From Promethearchaeota archaeon (GTDB taxonomy: Archaea; Asgardarchaeota; Lokiarchaeia; Sigynarchaeales; MK-D1), in contig JAEOTN010000452.1 in assembly GCA_016839865.1 (NCBI GenBank), forward strand, positions 1-8,319: 8,319 nucleotides of DNA, given 5' to 3'. Both the position numbers and the translations under genes were made by a program. Numbering within the stretch: the first letter of the stretch is position 1; every line of letters starts with the position of its first letter. Positions 6,939 through 8,319 of this stretch are shown piece by piece. The notes under the pieces were generated by a model. The model was not told the origin of the DNA. It searched no databases and was given only the letters and a program-made list of their open reading frames with translations.

Positions 6939-7206
6939 AATGTACTTCTATTTTTTCTTCCAGCTTTTTGATATATTCTCGCAATCTGTTTATCTCATTG
7001 TGGTGTTCTACAAGCATAGCCATGAACATGTATTGGGTCAATTCTGGTCTTGCTGCCAAAGAACCTGCATCGGCATGATTGCGGGTGTAACTGATCATTT
7101 CATCGAATGTTCGGCGGTCATCTGGGTTCAATCCCCTGCGAAATTCTTCCCAGGATTGGATTTCCATTTCTAGAGCTGGTCTGAATGGCGGTACTGTTCT
7201 TCCCAT
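6937..7206 (-). CDS. MGRT-type small coiled-coil protein of the PolB2-like operon
   Basis: This 89-residue protein starts MGRTVPPFRPALE, continues with a helical W-x-x-FRR-x-L-x-P-x-D-R-x-x-F-D segment (about 19-36), then a middle HADAGSLAARPE stretch, and ends in a heptad-like helix (about 66-87, VEHHNEINRLREYIKKLEEK) that should form a coiled coil. I recall short archaeal proteins beginning MGRTxPxxR with the same FRRAL and DA(A/G) features, so I treat it as a conserved but uncharacterised family rather than an ORFan. No catalytic motif is visible. Its place between a RadA-like gene (25 bp upstream) and the polymerase (9 bp downstream) argues for a bridging or accessory subunit of the polymerase complex; this is inference. 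GAAGGA lies about 8 bases before the ATG. Confidence 0.8.
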   Translation of the reverse strand: MGRTVPPFRPALEMEIQSWEEFRRGLNPDDRRTFDEMISYTRNHADAGSLAARPELTQYMFMAMLVEHHNEINRLREYIKKLEEKIEVH

Positions 7207-7231
7207 TGTTGGTTTCCTTCTTTTGGTTTGT

Positions 7232-8188
7232 TTACTTCAAGTAATAATCTAGACTCATGTTCGAGCTTTTACTATTCTGCCCTTTACGATTAGTTTTGTT
7301 CCGCTTTTCTTTCAAACGTAGCCTATGAACCTCTCGGGATATTTCCGTCTGCAAGTGCGTTTGCATCATGCTTTTCCATTTATCTTTTGGATCTTTTGGT
7401 TTGGATTTCCCATTTGCTGGAGCAGTTTCATTGTCTAAGTACCATTTCGAGTAGCGTTCTTGTACTTGATCACTAATTCGATTCCATTTTGTAACCTTTT
7501 TCGGTCCAATGAATGGATGTTGTGCGAGAAAGAAGTCTGTACGCCTTTCTTGTTCGAAGATTTCAACAATTACACACCCGAAATGGGAGAGGATTTTTCC
7601 TCCAAATCCTTTATGAATGGAATTTGGAGATCGGGGTACCGTGATAACTACTGTGGGATTGCTTTGTTTGATAGCAGTTTTGATACCCTGAATTGCGCCT
7701 TTCAACTCATCAAAGGATCGCTGGTTTAGGGTGCCCTCTTTTCCTTTTCGGTTATTTATTGGTTCGAACATACTGGTTAACCCTGAAATCAGAACTAAGC
7801 GGACATCGTTCATCTGTACTAGTTTTTCCTCAATTAACTCAACCATTTGTGTCCACTGAAACGCTCTGGCGATGTATATGTTCTGAAGAATGTGTTGCGG
7901 ACTCAGATTTTTGGACAATGCGAGTTGCGATAAGAAATACGGGGAGAATCGATTGTTTGCATCAATATATACCACTTTCCCAGTCATTCGTTGTTCTGGT
8001 AGGAAAGACATCACTGCAGTGCGCATTAAGATATCTGTGTTAGTTTTCCGATTCCCAATAAAAAGATGTATCAACCCGCTTCGTAACCCACCATCCAACA
8101 AGGTATCTATATATTTGTTACCACTTTTTAAGGGGGGATATTTGTTCAATTCTGAGTGATACTCCTCTGCAGTCATGATTTGAGTCAT
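7232..8188 (-). CDS. RadA/Rad51-fold paralogue with degenerate ATPase motifs and PCNA-box-like tail
   Basis: The 318-residue protein has the start of a RecA/RadA core (LKSGNKYIDTLLDGGLRSG, 20-38) without the N-terminal HhH domain of RadA. Walker A should read GxxxxGKT but is GNRKTNTD (45-52), so the lysine is Thr. The catalytic Glu region YIDTEG reads YIDANN (74-79). The Walker B region reads LVLISGLTS (131-139) with Ser for Asp. A GFGGKILSHF segment (194-203) and the following strands match the RadA L2/core region. After residue 255 comes a Lys/Arg-rich, probably disordered tail of about 60 residues ending NMSLDYYLK, which resembles a PCNA-interacting peptide. It is likely a non-hydrolysing scaffold, conceptually like bacterial ImuA, for the polymerase encoded downstream. 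The ATG at 8188 overlaps a stop codon as TAATG; ATG 8176 is the alternative. No Shine-Dalgarno is seen. Confidence 0.85.
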   Translation of the reverse strand: MTQIMTAEEYHSELNKYPPLKSGNKYIDTLLDGGLRSGLIHLFIGNRKTNTDILMRTAVMSFLPEQRMTGKVVYIDANNRFSPYFLSQLALSKNLSPQHILQNIYIARAFQWTQMVELIEEKLVQMNDVRLVLISGLTSMFEPINNRKGKEGTLNQRSFDELKGAIQGIKTAIKQSNPTVVITVPRSPNSIHKGFGGKILSHFGCVIVEIFEQERRTDFFLAQHPFIGPKKVTKWNRISDQVQERYSKWYLDNETAPANGKSKPKDPKDKWKSMMQTHLQTEISREVHRLRLKEKRNKTNRKGQNSKSSNMSLDYYLK

Positions 8189-8319
8189 TAATATAATATA
8201 CTAAATTTCTGATCCAGTATAAAAAAACAGAGTGCATAGTCTTGCAGTACATTTGAACGCTTGAGAATGGGATCACGTAGTGCCGGAATGGGTTTACCAG
8301 TTTTCTCGAAAGAACAAAG
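8188..8319 (-). CDS. Possible 3' end of an upstream gene (partial, 43 residues visible)
   Basis: The minus-strand frame beginning at the right edge is open for 43 codons and ends in a TAA that overlaps the ATG of the RadA-like gene (TAATG). The first ~30 residues (including EKTGKPIPALRDPILKR) look protein-like, and the DNA there is less AT-rich than the last ~40 bases. The TAATG overlap suggests coupling in one operon. Against it, a second minus-strand frame is also open here, the last third is AT-rich and contains a TATA-like stretch, and no family is recognisable. Confidence 0.3.
   Translation of the reverse strand, partial: LCSFEKTGKPIPALRDPILKRSNVLQDYALCFFILDQKFSILY
8217..8227 (-). promoter_or_regulatory. 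TATA-like element upstream of the RadA-like gene
   Basis: TTTTTTTATAC on the minus strand is centred about 33 bases before the ATG at 8188. With the usual archaeal distance of about 25-28 bases to the transcription start, the transcript would begin a few bases before the ATG, in keeping with the missing Shine-Dalgarno. If the open frame at 8188-8319 is a gene, this would be an internal promoter or chance. Confidence 0.35.

Noticed and set aside
7693..8159. Two overlapping plus-strand frames opposite the RadA-like gene
   Set aside because: Both are antisense to a gene with clear RadA-fold features, have odd composition (many Cys, Trp and Ser) and lack ribosome sites.
4327..8188. Casposon or other self-synthesising mobile element because of the family B polymerase
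   Set aside because: No integrase or Cas1-like gene, no terminal inverted repeats and no protein-primed polymerase signatures are visible in the window.
1..8319. CRISPR array, tRNA or rRNA genes
   Set aside because: No regularly spaced repeats and no tRNA- or rRNA-like conserved stretches were seen on reading; nearly all of the window is protein coding.

Overview
The window looks like a piece of an AT-rich archaeal chromosome. It carries a LipS1/LipS2-type lipoyl synthase operon, a divergent family B DNA polymerase with a PCNA-binding tail, a RadA/Rad51-fold paralogue, TATA-like elements close to start codons, and a mix of Shine-Dalgarno-led and apparently leaderless genes. I cannot fix the lineage from sequence alone; an uncultured mesophilic archaeon (an Asgard group, for example) is a guess.

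Left part (1-1403): a 5'-truncated DUF2085-like membrane protein on the plus strand meets a small minus-strand membrane protein tail to tail. It is followed by an unrecognised 154-residue minus-strand protein. The 117-bp gap between the two minus-strand genes holds a 17-bp inverted repeat next to a TATA-like element.

Middle part (1442-4337): three tightly coupled plus-strand genes read as radical SAM protein (LipS2-like), lipoate/octanoate protein ligase (LplA-like), and radical SAM protein (LipS1-like). This is a self-contained lipoyl-assembly operon of the non-LipA type: the ligase attaches the acyl chain to the carrier protein and the two radical SAM enzymes insert the sulfurs.

Right part (8188-4327, all minus strand): a three-gene operon encodes (1) a RecA/RadA-fold protein whose Walker A lysine, Walker B aspartate and catalytic glutamate are all replaced, with a basic tether ending in a PCNA-box-like peptide; (2) an 89-residue protein starting MGRT with a C-terminal coiled coil; and (3) an 866-residue B-family polymerase with disabled proofreading motifs, noncanonical motifs B and C, retained catalytic aspartates, and a C-terminal PCNA box. 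Together these resemble in logic, though not in homology of every part, the bacterial ImuA-ImuB-DnaE2 mutasome: a non-ATPase recombinase relative plus a non-proofreading polymerase gathered on the sliding clamp. This is my main candidate for a little-described system. An open frame running in from the right edge and ending in a TAATG overlap with the RadA-like gene may be a fourth gene of the same operon.
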